In this document: positions 1 to 8,692 of the stretch, piece after piece
Position numbering within the stretch: position 1 is the first letter of the stretch
Layout of the letters: every line of letters begins with the position of its first letter
Origin: Deinococcales bacterium
GTDB lineage: Bacteria > Deinococcota > Deinococci > Deinococcales > JAAFIG01
Direction: 5' to 3'
Assembly (NCBI GenBank): GCA_013298595.1
Contig: JAAFIG010000003.1
Location: 164,460-228,459 of the forward strand
DNA: 64,000 bases
Notes under the pieces: model-generated
What the model was told of the DNA's origin: nothing
Databases searched by the model: none
Seen by the model: only the letters and a program-made list of their open reading frames with translations
Made by a program: the position numbers and the translations under genes

Positions 1-189
1 GTGGTATCAGAACTCGAGTGGATAACACAACGCAACCGTCTGAAAGCAGCCCATCAGAACATTGTGCAACTGGCTCGAGAAACCCCTGTTTGGGATGAGG
101 ATAGTGCCAGTGGTTTAATGGCAACTCTAGCTCATGTGAGCTACCATCTTGGCGCTGTTAAACAGATTATCAAATTGGCTCGAGGATAA
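1..189 (+). CDS. DinB-like protein, 3' end only
   Basis: Open frame from the window edge to a TAA stop, so only the C-terminal part is visible. The segment around residues 43-57 (AHVSYHLGAVKQIIK) resembles the last helix of DinB/YfiT-type four-helix metal proteins, where a His-x-x-x-His pattern supplies metal ligands. The first codon GTG is the edge of the window and is probably not the true start. DinB-superfamily proteins include thiol transferases and damage-induced proteins; the substrate cannot be told. The gene ends about 100 bases upstream of the sigma factor gene. Confidence 0.5.
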   Translation: MVSELEWITQRNRLKAAHQNIVQLARETPVWDEDSASGLMATLAHVSYHLGAVKQIIKLARG

Positions 190-285
190 CATACCAAACA
201 ACCTAAAACCCTTGACTGGATGAGCTTAACCTAACCTGTGTCAGCATCTGGAACTTTTTGCTGCAACTTCTCGTACAATAGGAAC

Positions 286-885
286 GTGACGGATCTCTCC
301 GCTTCTGCAACCACCCCGCGTTCCGACTATCTCGAGTATGGTGTGCTCGAATCGTTGCGTTTAGGCGATCAAAGTGCGTGGGAGACTCTTATCTGCACGC
401 ATCAGGATCGTATGTTAAATTATTTGTATCATCTCGAAGGAAATTACGAAGAAGCCTTGGATTTATGCCAAGAAACTTTCTTTCGGGCTTGGAAAGGCAT
501 TGCCACCTTTCATTCAGGCGAACCTTTGCTACCTTGGTTGTACACCATTGCCCGCAATGTACAAATCGAAAAACACCGCCGTAAAACCCATTCGCAATTC
601 TCACTCGAGGAAGCGTTTGAAGATCATGGCTTTGAAGTCAGTAACAACACTGACTCGAGTGTCAAAAATGCTGAAGTTGCCCAAAATGCCGAACGCGTCC
701 GCATTGCACTACTCCAATTACCTGAAGAGTACCGTAGCGCTGTGCTGCTGCGCTTTATGCAAGACCAAAGTTACGAAGAGATTGCCCAAGTACAACAATG
801 CGCGGTTGGCACTGCTAAATCTAGGGTTTTTCGCGGTAAAGAATTACTCGAGAAAGCCTTAGCGGGGCGGGTGATGATCGAATGA
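286..885 (+). CDS. ECF sigma-70 factor
   Basis: RNA polymerase sigma factor of the extracytoplasmic-function group. It shows a region 2 (helical segment with DLCQETFFRAWKGIATF, then PWLYTIARNVQIEKHRR) and a region 4 helix-turn-helix (LPEEYRSAVLLRF followed by SYEEIAQVQQCAVGTAKSRV), joined by a short linker, about 199 residues as usual. GTG 286 is preferred over GTG 238 because a TACAAT box ends six bases before it, as in many neighbours that look leaderless. The stop overlaps the next gene's ATG by four bases (ATGA), so the two are probably translationally coupled, as typical for a sigma factor with its anti-sigma. Confidence 0.9.
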   Translation: MTDLSASATTPRSDYLEYGVLESLRLGDQSAWETLICTHQDRMLNYLYHLEGNYEEALDLCQETFFRAWKGIATFHSGEPLLPWLYTIARNVQIEKHRRKTHSQFSLEEAFEDHGFEVSNNTDSSVKNAEVAQNAERVRIALLQLPEEYRSAVLLRFMQDQSYEEIAQVQQCAVGTAKSRVFRGKELLEKALAGRVMIE

Positions 886-2279
886 CACTCGAGGAAGTAC
901 TGCACAACTTACCTGCACCAAAGATGCCACCGAATTTCGCCCGAGAAACTTCGGAACAAATTGCTTTAGCCGCTAAACTTGGCGCTATCGAAGTGCTACA
1001 TCCACCACCTGATTTTGCTGCACGCTTAGCCAATAAAATTGCAATTGATACCACCGAAAATCCAATCAAGCACCTCGAGCCAGTCACAGTACCGCCTGTA
1101 TTTGCCGCTCATCTTGCTGCCCGTATAGCCCAAGATGCCAATCCATTCCAAGTTTTAACACCCATTATTGCTCCTGCGAATTTTGCCCATCGGGTCGCCA
1201 AGCGTATTGCTCAAGATGCCGCTATTAACGCCGAGCATAACCGTACACCCTTATATTTTCTTGCTACATTACTTGCAGGAGCCGCTTTCACCCTTGGTGC
1301 ATTTACTTGGCGTGACGCTCAAGCCGCAGGCGTGGCATTGTTTGAAGTGCTGCGTTCATTGCCAGAAAGCTTATTGTTACCCGTTGCCTTGGTTGCCACG
1401 TTTGCCGTGGTGGCTACCTTAGCCAAACAAGTTGCCCGTTTCCCAGCTGCCATAGCTGCTTTTGGTATCGCCGCTGCCTTTGTTGTACCGCAACTCTCGA
1501 GTTGGTTTGGTAATACCCGAGTGGAAGGCTCAACTCAAATCTCGAGTATCGTCCGATTCGCAGGCGATATTACCGTGGCTTCCGAAGTACGTGGCGATGT
1601 CATTGCCATTGGTGGCAGTGTCCGACTCGAACCAGGCGCTCGAGTTTCTGGTAGAGTTCTGACTTTCCTAGGCGATGTGAATCTACCCGAAGGCAGCAGT
1701 GCCCAAGCGGTCAGTGCTATTTTAGGTAACCTCAGCAGTAAAAGCCAAAATCAAAGCCAAAAAAGTTTTTCCTTACCTGGACTAAGCGCTGCCAATGCGC
1801 TCAAACCACTACAAAACCTAATCGGAGCAAATACATGGCAATGGTGGTACTTAGGCTTACTCGGTGCCCTCAGTGTGGCATTGCTCTTACAACCACGCCT
1901 GCGTAACAGCCTCGAGTTACCCTTCAAACAAGATGCAGGACGTTCCCTCGGACTTGGTTTACTACTGGTATTTCTGACAGTACCACTGGTCGCCCTTGGT
2001 GGCATCAGTGTGCTTGGAACACCATTTGCTTTGGTACTTGGTGTATTTACCTTATTAACATTCACCAGTGGTGCAGCCATCGCCATTGTCAGCAGCGGCA
2101 CAAGCCTCACTCGAGCCACACACTTAGGAGCCATTCTGCCAGGGCTTGGACTATTTGCCCTGAGTATGCTTTATCCCGCCATAGCCGTGGTTTTTTGGTT
2201 ACTACTCGGCGCTTGGGGCGCAGGAGCATTACTGATTGCTATTCGAGACGGTGCGTTGGTACGAGCAGTCGCCGAATAA
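882..2279 (+). CDS. Candidate membrane anti-sigma factor with bactofilin-like segment
   Basis: 465-residue membrane protein encoded directly after, and overlapping, the ECF sigma gene. The cytoplasmic N-terminus holds four copies of a motif like P-P-x-F-A-x-x-x-A-x-x-I-A at about residues 16-31, 42-56, 71-85 and 98-112, a period of about 28. Then come hydrophobic segments near 124-143, 163-182 and 187-207, a polymer-forming/bactofilin-like stretch of beta repeats near 225-275 (GDI..GDVIAIGGSVRLEPGARVSG), and further membrane segments near 320-337, 355-400 and 420-455. Anti-sigma function is inferred from position and topology; no zinc-binding HxxxCxxC motif is present. The four repeats could be the sigma-binding element. 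Confidence 0.55.
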   Translation: MTLEEVLHNLPAPKMPPNFARETSEQIALAAKLGAIEVLHPPPDFAARLANKIAIDTTENPIKHLEPVTVPPVFAAHLAARIAQDANPFQVLTPIIAPANFAHRVAKRIAQDAAINAEHNRTPLYFLATLLAGAAFTLGAFTWRDAQAAGVALFEVLRSLPESLLLPVALVATFAVVATLAKQVARFPAAIAAFGIAAAFVVPQLSSWFGNTRVEGSTQISSIVRFAGDITVASEVRGDVIAIGGSVRLEPGARVSGRVLTFLGDVNLPEGSSAQAVSAILGNLSSKSQNQSQKSFSLPGLSAANALKPLQNLIGANTWQWWYLGLLGALSVALLLQPRLRNSLELPFKQDAGRSLGLGLLLVFLTVPLVALGGISVLGTPFALVLGVFTLLTFTSGAAIAIVSSGTSLTRATHLGAILPGLGLFALSMLYPAIAVVFWLLLGAWGAGALLIAIRDGALVRAVAE

Positions 2280-2304
2280 TCCAAAAACCCGTACACTATC
2301 AACC

Positions 2305-2982
2305 ATGAACATCCTTATCACAGGGGCATCTCGAGGACTTGGTGAAGCCTTCGCAAAACACTTAGGACACGCTGGTGACACACTCTGGTTAGTCTCGAGA
2401 AATCGTCCAGCCAGTATAGACCTCACAGATGGCATAGAGCGGCACTGGCTCGAGGCAGACTTAACAGCCATTGGCATTCATCAGCAAATCGCAGCGCAAA
2501 TCCAAAACCTTGACATTATTATCCATAACGCAGCCACATGGGAAAGCAGCGCTTTTTCGCACACCTACGATTTTCTGAGTATTTCAGAAGCCGAAACCCG
2601 AGCCATCATCGAACTGAATTTAACTGCACCAATTCTGCTAACCCAAGCTTTATTGCCTGTGCTCAAAAACTCAAGCAACCCAAAAATTATTTTTATTGGC
2701 AGCATCAATGGACTCGAGAATTCAGGAATGCCCGAAGTGGCATACAACGCCAGCAAATTTGGCTTGCGCGGCATAGCACATGCCCTGCGCGAAACCTTAC
2801 GCCAAGACCGCATAGGAGTCAGTATTATCAATCCAGGTAGTATTGGCTGGGAAAGCAACGCCCACGATTTCCTCATCCCACCAATGGACATTGTGAACAT
2901 CACCCGCACCGTTCTCGAGTCCAGCCGTTACACAGTGATAAAAGAAATTGATATGCCTGCCATGATGGACATGCAAGTCTAA
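2305..2982 (+). CDS. Short-chain dehydrogenase/reductase (SDR)
   Basis: 225-residue NAD(P)-dependent oxidoreductase of the classical SDR family. The nucleotide-binding motif TGASRGLG is at the N-terminus, then NAA after the fourth strand, a catalytic Ser in GSINGLEN, and YNASK as the catalytic Tyr-x-x-x-Lys. ATG 2305 is chosen over the upstream start because TACACT (2292-2297) lies seven bases before it and the protein then begins right at the Rossmann strand. The substrate cannot be predicted. It follows the anti-sigma gene by 25 bases but seems to have its own promoter. Confidence 0.88.
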   Translation: MNILITGASRGLGEAFAKHLGHAGDTLWLVSRNRPASIDLTDGIERHWLEADLTAIGIHQQIAAQIQNLDIIIHNAATWESSAFSHTYDFLSISEAETRAIIELNLTAPILLTQALLPVLKNSSNPKIIFIGSINGLENSGMPEVAYNASKFGLRGIAHALRETLRQDRIGVSIINPGSIGWESNAHDFLIPPMDIVNITRTVLESSRYTVIKEIDMPAMMDMQV

Positions 2983-3098
2983 AAGTCGGAATCACCAGGG
3001 TTTAAAAGCAACGCAAGTCTCAAACCACCAATCTCGAGATTTCCAGTGGCAACAAGCACCATAACTGTTGTTGCCGCTTGCTCTGATGGACGTTTACG

Positions 3099-3412
3099 CT
3101 AGCCATTTAATTGCAATGAAAGCAGCATTGTTTCCAAGGCAGTTCGTTTATTGGCATCTGTGAAAACATGATTCTGTACAATTGAATACCCAACAGCCGC
3201 AATCTAGTAAAAAATGTTGGATACAAATCCTCACTACCAAAACCTTCAACAATTTTATGCAAAGCACTCTCGAGTAAGCCACGGTCACGAATACCAGACA
3301 AACCCTCAGATTCTTCAAGAATTCGGTCATGTAGGCGCACCACAGAAGCAACCGTCGGATATTGCTTCCGACGGTGACGAAAAACAGGTTGCTTGGCAAG
3401 ATAATCGTTTAT
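3099..3412 (-). pseudogene. Decayed Doc/Fic-type toxin, frameshifted
   Basis: Remnant of a death-on-curing (Doc) toxin. Reading leftward, one frame gives VVRLHDRILEESEGLSGIRD and RGLLESALHKI, typical of the Doc N-terminal half. Near 3175-3183 the frame must shift by one base, after which the active-site motif HVFTDANKR (Fic HxFxDxNKR) and RTALETMLLSLQL appear, ended by TAG at 3099-3101. No plausible start codon is visible in the region next to the antitoxin, and the C-terminal about 30 residues of the family are missing. The toxin is therefore almost surely inactive. Confidence 0.75.
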
Positions 3413-3543
3413 AGCTTAGCAAGTGTTTTTAGTAATTTACTATCATGTTTAACCTGTTGGTCAATCAAACGATCCATTGCTTCCCAAGTCATTTCTTTAA
3501 CTCGAGGCTCTTTGGTTTTTTGAGGATTAGCCTTGGTTTTTAT
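3409..3543 (-). pseudogene. Antitoxin partner of the Doc remnant, start codon ATA
   Basis: A 44-codon frame immediately upstream of the toxin remnant reads IKTKANPQKTKEPRVKEMTW followed by EAMDRLIDQQVKHDSKLLKT and LAKL. It is a charged small protein suited to being a Doc antitoxin. A perfect TATAAT box (3550-3555) stands six bases before the first codon, exactly where leaderless genes here have ATG, but the codon is ATA. Either ATA is used as a rare start or the gene has lost its start codon, which agrees with the broken toxin beside it. Confidence 0.55.
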
Positions 3544-3576
3544 ACGTTAATTATAGCATTTGAAAATTCAAAAATA

Positions 3577-3610
3577 GATAGAAATGGCTTAGGTCTAAGC
3601 CATTTCTATC
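3577..3610. repeat. Perfect 16-bp inverted repeat
   Basis: GATAGAAATGGCTTAG and its exact complement are separated by two bases (GT). It stands between the decayed toxin-antitoxin pair and the orphan gene at 3702. There is no clear T-run on either side, so it is not a textbook terminator. It could be a terminator for the toxin-antitoxin transcript read from the other side, a protein-binding palindrome, or a leftover of a mobile element. Confidence 0.6.
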
Positions 3611-3701
3611 TTCTCAAGTTTTTGGCTGTCAGTATAATCTTATGACCTTGACGTTGTGAATTTTAATCATGACGAACACAATTCTTCGGTATAGGTAGTT
3701 T

Positions 3702-4316
3702 ATGAATATCACATTGTTAAAAACTGTGCTTCGCGGTTTACGGTATGCGCTTTTACCAAAATTGATTGGTCAGCGCATTGTTATTGGTTCACTGCAAAGC
3801 ATCGAAACTGACATTAAAGCCGTTCTGGGTACAGATTTACCTTCAGATCAGCCTTTGGCAAATCCTGAAAGTTATGAAGGCGAATTAGCAAAACATAACT
3901 TCATAACACTTACTTTCTCAGTTCCGCGAACGTTATTAACAGATTGCCCAATTGTTGATAGCAAAACATTTCGGGAGCTAGGTTTTGTCTTTTCCACCGA
4001 AGACAAAGCAGCCATGCTGGAAGGGGAAAATTGGAGCATGCTTGATTCCATTGCCGAGGATGTTGGGCAAAACAATGCCATCATCAAACTATTTTTAGAA
4101 GTTGAGCCACCCCAAACACCAAGTCCTACTTGGCGACAAAGACTCGAGTTGACCATCAAAAAAATCTTCAAAGTACCAGAAGTACCACCTGCTACTCCAA
4201 AAAGAATCCTGAAACTAAGACTCGAGGAAAATTACTTTCCTAAAACCTTTATTGTGCGAGATGCTTGCTTAACCAATAGCGATGCTATTTGGCTTGGTAA
4301 ACGCTTTTATCTGTAA
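3702..4316 (+). CDS. Hypothetical protein, 204 residues
   Basis: Not recognised. Soluble-looking protein without signal peptide or membrane segment. Features visible are a basic N-terminus (MNITLLKTVLRGLRYALLPK), an acidic middle with ENWSMLDSIAEDVG, a Pro-rich linker (EPPQTPSPTW) and a lysine-rich stretch before the C-terminus. No Shine-Dalgarno sequence is seen; TATAGG lies six bases before the ATG, a weak version of the local leaderless box. It carries only two CTCGAG sites in 615 bases, fewer than its surroundings, so it may be a fairly recent arrival like the toxin-antitoxin remnant beside it. Confidence 0.6.
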   Translation: MNITLLKTVLRGLRYALLPKLIGQRIVIGSLQSIETDIKAVLGTDLPSDQPLANPESYEGELAKHNFITLTFSVPRTLLTDCPIVDSKTFRELGFVFSTEDKAAMLEGENWSMLDSIAEDVGQNNAIIKLFLEVEPPQTPSPTWRQRLELTIKKIFKVPEVPPATPKRILKLRLEENYFPKTFIVRDACLTNSDAIWLGKRFYL

Positions 4317-4354
4317 AAACCATTTCAGATTTACACATCCCATTTCACAAAAAC

Positions 4355-7300
4355 CTAAGCCAACCATTCCTGAACACTCGAGACTGCTAAACTCGAGCCG
4401 CTTACTTTCTCGAGTGCACTGACCAGCCACTGTGCCGCTTCCAAAGTGGTGTAGATCGGTGTGCCATGCTCGAGCGCTCGGCGCGATAATCTCGAGGCGG
4501 TTAGGTCAATCAGTAAATCTGGAATTGGTGTGCTGTCGTTGCTCGAGGCGATGTGCTGGACACTGTAACCTAATTTCTCAAATCTTTGCTCGAGGGCTGT
4601 GTTTTGTATGCCAACCCATAGGACTTTCCCCTCGAGTGGCAGTTTGACATTTGCACCTAACTGAGCGCGGTAGTACGCGAGGAATGGGTCTGCGTCTATG
4701 CCCATGCTTTCGCCTGTGCTTTTCATTTCTGGTCCGAGGACTGGAATCACATCTTTGAATTTGAGGAATGGTAGGTGGACTTCTTTGACGCTGTAATGGG
4801 TTGGCACGATACTCTCGGTAAAACCGATTTGCTCGAGGGTTTGTCCAACGGCAATGCGGGCAGCATATTTGGCGAGTGGATGCCCAATGGCTTTAGACAC
4901 AAATGGCACAGTGCGGCTGGCTCGAGGGTTAGCTTCGAGAATGTAGAGTAAATTGTTATGCACAGCGTATTGCACGTTCATTAAGCCTCGCACTCCAATC
5001 TCGAGGGCAAGGCGTTTAGTGCTGGTGTGGACTTCCTCGAGCAATTCGGCACTTAGATGTACAGGTGGCAAAATACAGGCGCTATCGCCGCTGTGGATAC
5101 CAGCAGCTTCGATGTGTTCCATAACACCTGCTATCACGGCGCTTGTGCCATCGCAGAGGCAGTCCACATCAAGTTCTAGGGCATTCTCGAGGAATGTATC
5201 TAATAAAATGCTTGGGTTGCCTTCTACGGCTGCGTAGACTTCGCGTAGGTAGGTCTCGAGTTCGTTTTCGGAGTAGACGGTTCGCATGGCACGACCACCC
5301 AGCACGTAACTAGGGCGTGCCATTAGTGGGAATCCAAGTTCCCTTGCCAGTCTCAGGGCTTCGCCCGGATTGTTTGCCACTGCACCTTTGGGTTGGCGAA
5401 TCCCCAGTTTATCGCAGAGGGTATTAAACTCGAGCCTGTCCTCGGCTGTGTGGATAGCTGTGGGTGATGTGCCAATGATCGGTGCGCCTGCTGCCTCGAG
5501 GGCTTTGGCGAGTTTCAGTGGGGTTTGACCGCCAAGTTGGACGATGACTCCAATAGGTTTTTCGTGTTCGACGATGTTCATCACATCTTCAAAGGTTAAA
5601 GGCTCGAAGTACAAACGGTCGGCAGTGTCGTAATCGGTGGAAACTGTTTCGGGATTGCTATTGACCATAATGGTTTCGTAACCAAGGTCGCGCAATGCCC
5701 AAACCGCGTGTACCGTGGCGTAATCGAATTCCACGCCTTGTCCGATTCGGTTAGGTCCACTACCAAGAATCATCACTTTTTGCTTATCGGTGGGGCGAAC
5801 TTCGTCTTCCCATTCAAAACTCGAGTAATGGTATGGCGTGTGAGCTTGGAATTCGGCAGCGCAAGTATCCACGGTTTTATAGACGGGCAGGCACTTAGCA
5901 GCTTTGCGTAAAGCTCGAATCTCGAGTTCGGTTTTTTGGCATAATTCGCCGATACGGGCATCGGATAACCCTAAACGTTTGATTTCACGCCACGTTTCGT
6001 ATTTCCATGTATCCAGTGCGCCAAGGGTTACGAGTTCTTTTTCGACTTCGATGATCTCGAGCAGTTGATGCAAGAACCATGGGTCTATAGCAGTTTTTTT
6101 GTGTAATTCGGCAACGCTGACATCGCGGCGCAGTAACTCGAGCACCGCTAAAAAACGCTTGGGATTGGCTTCAAGCAATGCCTCAAGTTGCGTGAGGTTC
6201 ATGGTTTCAAAACCACCACGAATATCAGACTCGAGTGAACGCAGGGCTTTCATAAAGGATTCTTTGAAGGTGCGTCCGATTGCCATGACTTCGCCTACTG
6301 AACGCATTTGGGTATTGAGGCGCTCGGAGGTTCCTGGGAATTTTTCAAAAGCAAAACGCGGAATTTTTGTTACCACGTAATCAATACTGGGTTCAAAAGA
6401 AGCTGGTGTGACCTTAGTAATGTCGTTAGGCAATTCGTCTAAGTAATAACCAACAGCTAAAAGCGCAGCAATTTTCGCAATAGGGAAACCTGTGGCTTTG
6501 GAAGCCAAAGCGCTACTTCTCGAGACTCGAGGGTTCATTTCGATTACGACAACTCGACCATCGGCAGGGTTGATGGCATATTGGATGTTGCTGCCGCCTG
6601 TATCCACACCGATTTCGCGGATCACAGCGAGGCTGGCATCACGCAGGCGTTGGTATTCTTTATCGGATAAGGTTTGTTGTGGCGCAACCGTGATGCTATC
6701 GCCTGTGTGTACTCCCATTGGGTCGAAATTTTCGATACTGGTAATAATTAAAGCAGTGTCGTTGGTGTCGCGCATCACCTCGAGTTCAAATTCTTTCCAA
6801 CCCAGCACACTTTCTTCGATTAAGACCGTGCCAACTGGAGAAAGATGCAAACCACTGGCAACAATTTGCTTAAATTCAATTTCATCGTAGGCAATACCGC
6901 CACCTGTACCGCCCAAGGTAAAACTCGGGCGAATAATAGCTGGATAACCGACTTCTTTAACAAAACTCAGCGCTTCCTCGAGTGAACTTACCATTTGTCC
7001 TTTGGCAACATCCAAACCAATTTTTTTCATGGCTTGCGCGAATTTCTGTCGATCCTCGCCTTTTTCGATGGCTTCTTTATTCGCGCCGATCAGTTCCACA
7101 CCGTACTTTGCCAGAATGCCCGCATCTGCCAATGCCAAACTCAGATTTAACCCTGTTTGTCCACCCAATGTTGGCAGAATTGCACTTGGGCGTTCTTTTT
7201 CAATCACTTTCTCGAGAAATTCGATGGTTAATGGCTCGAGGTAGGTGGCATCGGCTAGTTCAGGGTCGGTCATGATGGTGGCAGGGTTAGAGTTGACCAG

Positions 7301-7435
7301 AATCACTCGGAAACCCGCGTTTTTCAGGGCTTTAACTGCTTGAGTACCGCTGTAATCAAACTCAGCAGCTTGACCAATTTGGATAGGACCTGAACCGATA
7401 ATCAGGATGGTGTGTAAATCAGTGCGTTTTGGCAT
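4355..7435 (-). CDS. carB: Carbamoyl-phosphate synthase large subunit
   Basis: 1026-residue CarB, which makes carbamoyl phosphate from bicarbonate, ATP and ammonia delivered by CarA, for pyrimidine and arginine synthesis. Two homologous ATP-grasp halves are visible: the first begins [20 protein letters not shown], the second [20 protein letters not shown] near residue 545. A C-terminal methylglyoxal-synthase-like allosteric domain covers the last about 120 residues; length is normal to slightly short. The start is fixed by a CTCGAGG Shine-Dalgarno-like sequence five bases before the ATG. carA is not in the window. The upstream intergenic region (7436-7801) holds a hairpin with a T-run in this gene's direction, which could be an attenuator. 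Confidence 0.97.
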   Translation of the reverse strand: MPKRTDLHTILIIGSGPIQIGQAAEFDYSGTQAVKALKNAGFRVILVNSNPATIMTDPELADATYLEPLTIEFLEKVIEKERPSAILPTLGGQTGLNLSLALADAGILAKYGVELIGANKEAIEKGEDRQKFAQAMKKIGLDVAKGQMVSSLEEALSFVKEVGYPAIIRPSFTLGGTGGGIAYDEIEFKQIVASGLHLSPVGTVLIEESVLGWKEFELEVMRDTNDTALIITSIENFDPMGVHTGDSITVAPQQTLSDKEYQRLRDASLAVIREIGVDTGGSNIQYAINPADGRVVVIEMNPRVSRSSALASKATGFPIAKIAALLAVGYYLDELPNDITKVTPASFEPSIDYVVTKIPRFAFEKFPGTSERLNTQMRSVGEVMAIGRTFKESFMKALRSLESDIRGGFETMNLTQLEALLEANPKRFLAVLELLRRDVSVAELHKKTAIDPWFLHQLLEIIEVEKELVTLGALDTWKYETWREIKRLGLSDARIGELCQKTELEIRALRKAAKCLPVYKTVDTCAAEFQAHTPYHYSSFEWEDEVRPTDKQKVMILGSGPNRIGQGVEFDYATVHAVWALRDLGYETIMVNSNPETVSTDYDTADRLYFEPLTFEDVMNIVEHEKPIGVIVQLGGQTPLKLAKALEAAGAPIIGTSPTAIHTAEDRLEFNTLCDKLGIRQPKGAVANNPGEALRLARELGFPLMARPSYVLGGRAMRTVYSENELETYLREVYAAVEGNPSILLDTFLENALELDVDCLCDGTSAVIAGVMEHIEAAGIHSGDSACILPPVHLSAELLEEVHTSTKRLALEIGVRGLMNVQYAVHNNLLYILEANPRASRTVPFVSKAIGHPLAKYAARIAVGQTLEQIGFTESIVPTHYSVKEVHLPFLKFKDVIPVLGPEMKSTGESMGIDADPFLAYYRAQLGANVKLPLEGKVLWVGIQNTALEQRFEKLGYSVQHIASSNDSTPIPDLLIDLTASRLSRRALEHGTPIYTTLEAAQWLVSALEKVSGSSLAVSSVQEWLA

Positions 7436-7476
7436 AGAAACCTCGAGGAATTTTAGAATGACGGCTTACTCAAGTG

Positions 7477-7505
7477 GCAGGGCGACCATGCGGGTCGCCC
7501 CTACG
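7477..7505. repeat. GTAGGGGCG-family palindromic repeat
   Basis: Imperfect palindrome GCAGGGCGACC..GGTCGCCCCTACG just upstream of carB. It belongs to the same dispersed family as the copies at 14425, 27602, 37270-37691, 40026 and 55324 and those inside purL. All share the end CGCCCCTACG or its complement. Confidence 0.75.
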
Positions 7506-7655
7506 AATTTTTGTTTTTGATTTGTAACAAGTAAATTTTTGTTTTTGGTTTGGGTAGAGGCAGGTCTTGTGCCTGCCTTGTGACGAATAACGTTTTGCCA
7601 AAATGGACTTTAAGAAAACACTTTAGTGCATAAACAATACATTTTTCTGCATAAA

Positions 7656-7692
7656 AATACGAGACCTGTTTGGGGTCTCGAGAACACGGGAG
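7656..7692 (-). terminator. Terminator-like hairpin in the carB leader
   Basis: On the minus strand CGAGACC and GGTCTCG pair around a seven-base loop and are followed by TATTTTTAT, an intrinsic terminator shape. It lies between two divergent genes, so no coding region ends here in this direction. The simplest reading is an attenuator or regulated terminator in the carB leader, or the end of a small RNA. No known riboswitch class was recognised; the PyrR anti-antiterminator loop was not found. Confidence 0.45.
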
Positions 7693-7714
7693 CAACCCGA
7701 GGAGGAAGTGTACC

Positions 7715-7741
7715 ATGTTTAAGCAAGAAAAATCATCCTGA
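7715..7741 (+). CDS. Possible 8-residue leader peptide ORF
   Basis: ATG followed by seven codons and TGA (MFKQEKSS), preceded by a very strong purine-rich Shine-Dalgarno (AGGAGGAAG, six bases before the ATG) and by two small hairpins (GAGACC..GGTCTC and CGGG..CCCG). It ends 60 bases before the SGNH hydrolase gene. So good a ribosome site on so short a frame suggests an upstream regulatory ORF, but the opposite-strand terminator covers the same stretch, so this remains tentative. Confidence 0.3.
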   Translation: MFKQEKSS

Positions 7742-7801
7742 TTATTGATACCGATCAACACTCGAGTTTATGCAGCTTGTATTCGGTATACAATGCAGAG
7801 C

Positions 7802-8626
7802 ATGAATGTTTTGCCAATGGATTTACAGCGAGCGTTGGTGCAATTTCGACATCCCCAAAAGTCTCTACTCCCAATTCCTGGGGGGCAACCCTTGCCCGAT
7901 TCGAGCATAGCAGGATTATTCGGCATGACAACAGAACAATTCAAGGCTGTACAAACAGATTTAGACAATCAAGTGCAACAAGCAGCTCGAGATTTACTGT
8001 CTGATGCTGCATTTGCGGCTCGAGTGGATGCTTTGCCTTTTGCAGCGGGGAGCACTGTGGTTGGCTTAGGCGATAGCATCACCGATGATGATCAAAGTTG
8101 GCTCGAGATTCTACGAGCACTACTTGCCCAGCATCGCCCTCATGACCAGATTACGATTGTTAACGCTGGCATTTCAGGGGAAACAACCGTGCATGTCCTC
8201 TCGAGATTTGCCGAAATCATTCGACTCGAACCAGATTGGATTATCACACTGATTGGCACAAACGATGCTCGTAGCCACGGGACACATTCAACTGCGCCAC
8301 TGGTAACAGATACAACTCGTAACCTCGAGATTCTACGCACTTGGATGCGAGCCAAAACCAAAGCCACTCGAGTTTGGTTAACACCACCAATGGTGATCGA
8401 AGCAAAAATCGCGGCATTCCCTTGGTTTAGTGTGGCAGAAACCATGTGGCACAACCAGCATCTCGAGGTTATCGCGGCGACTATTCGAGCCATCCCAGAT
8501 GTCATTGTGGATACTCGAGTGGCACTTGGTGCTAACCCAGCTTTTTTACTCGAGGATGGTTTGCACCCAAATTTAGCTGGACAAATTGAAATAGTCAAAG
8601 CGGTAGTGTTGCGTTTAACTCAGTAA
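7802..8626 (+). CDS. SGNH/GDSL-family hydrolase
   Basis: 274-residue esterase/lipase-type hydrolase. Block I is VVGLGDSITDD with the nucleophilic Ser, block II is NAGISGET, block III is IGTNDAR, and block V is DGLHPN with the catalytic Asp and His. An N-terminal extension of about 95 residues precedes the hydrolase core; no signal peptide is evident, so it may act in the cytoplasm. ATG 7802 is chosen because TACAAT (7789-7794) stands seven bases before it. The natural substrate (lipid, acetylated sugar or peptidoglycan) cannot be told. Confidence 0.85.
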   Translation: MNVLPMDLQRALVQFRHPQKSLLPIPGGQPLPDSSIAGLFGMTTEQFKAVQTDLDNQVQQAARDLLSDAAFAARVDALPFAAGSTVVGLGDSITDDDQSWLEILRALLAQHRPHDQITIVNAGISGETTVHVLSRFAEIIRLEPDWIITLIGTNDARSHGTHSTAPLVTDTTRNLEILRTWMRAKTKATRVWLTPPMVIEAKIAAFPWFSVAETMWHNQHLEVIAATIRAIPDVIVDTRVALGANPAFLLEDGLHPNLAGQIEIVKAVVLRLTQ

Positions 8627-8640
8627 CGTCATGTTGCATT

Positions 8641-8675
8641 TAACCCAATAAAAAAGCGACAGCCTAAGCTGTCGC
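8641..8675 (-). terminator. Intrinsic terminator of the beta-barrel gene
   Basis: GCGACAGC and GCTGTCGC pair around a four-base loop (8656-8675). Read on the minus strand the stem is followed by TTTTTTATT. It ends the transcript of the gene at 8693-9415 and lies just past the end of the convergent SGNH gene. Confidence 0.85.
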
Positions 8676-8692
8676 CTCGAGATCAAAAAACC

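Noticed and set aside
7640..7744. T-box or PyrR attenuator before carB
   Set aside because: The T-box core (GGTGG-N-ACCGCG) and the PyrR loop were not found; only the terminator-like hairpin can be supported.
8140..8598. 152-codon frame opposite the SGNH hydrolase gene
   Set aside because: The hydrolase shows all its catalytic blocks on the other strand; this frame has none.
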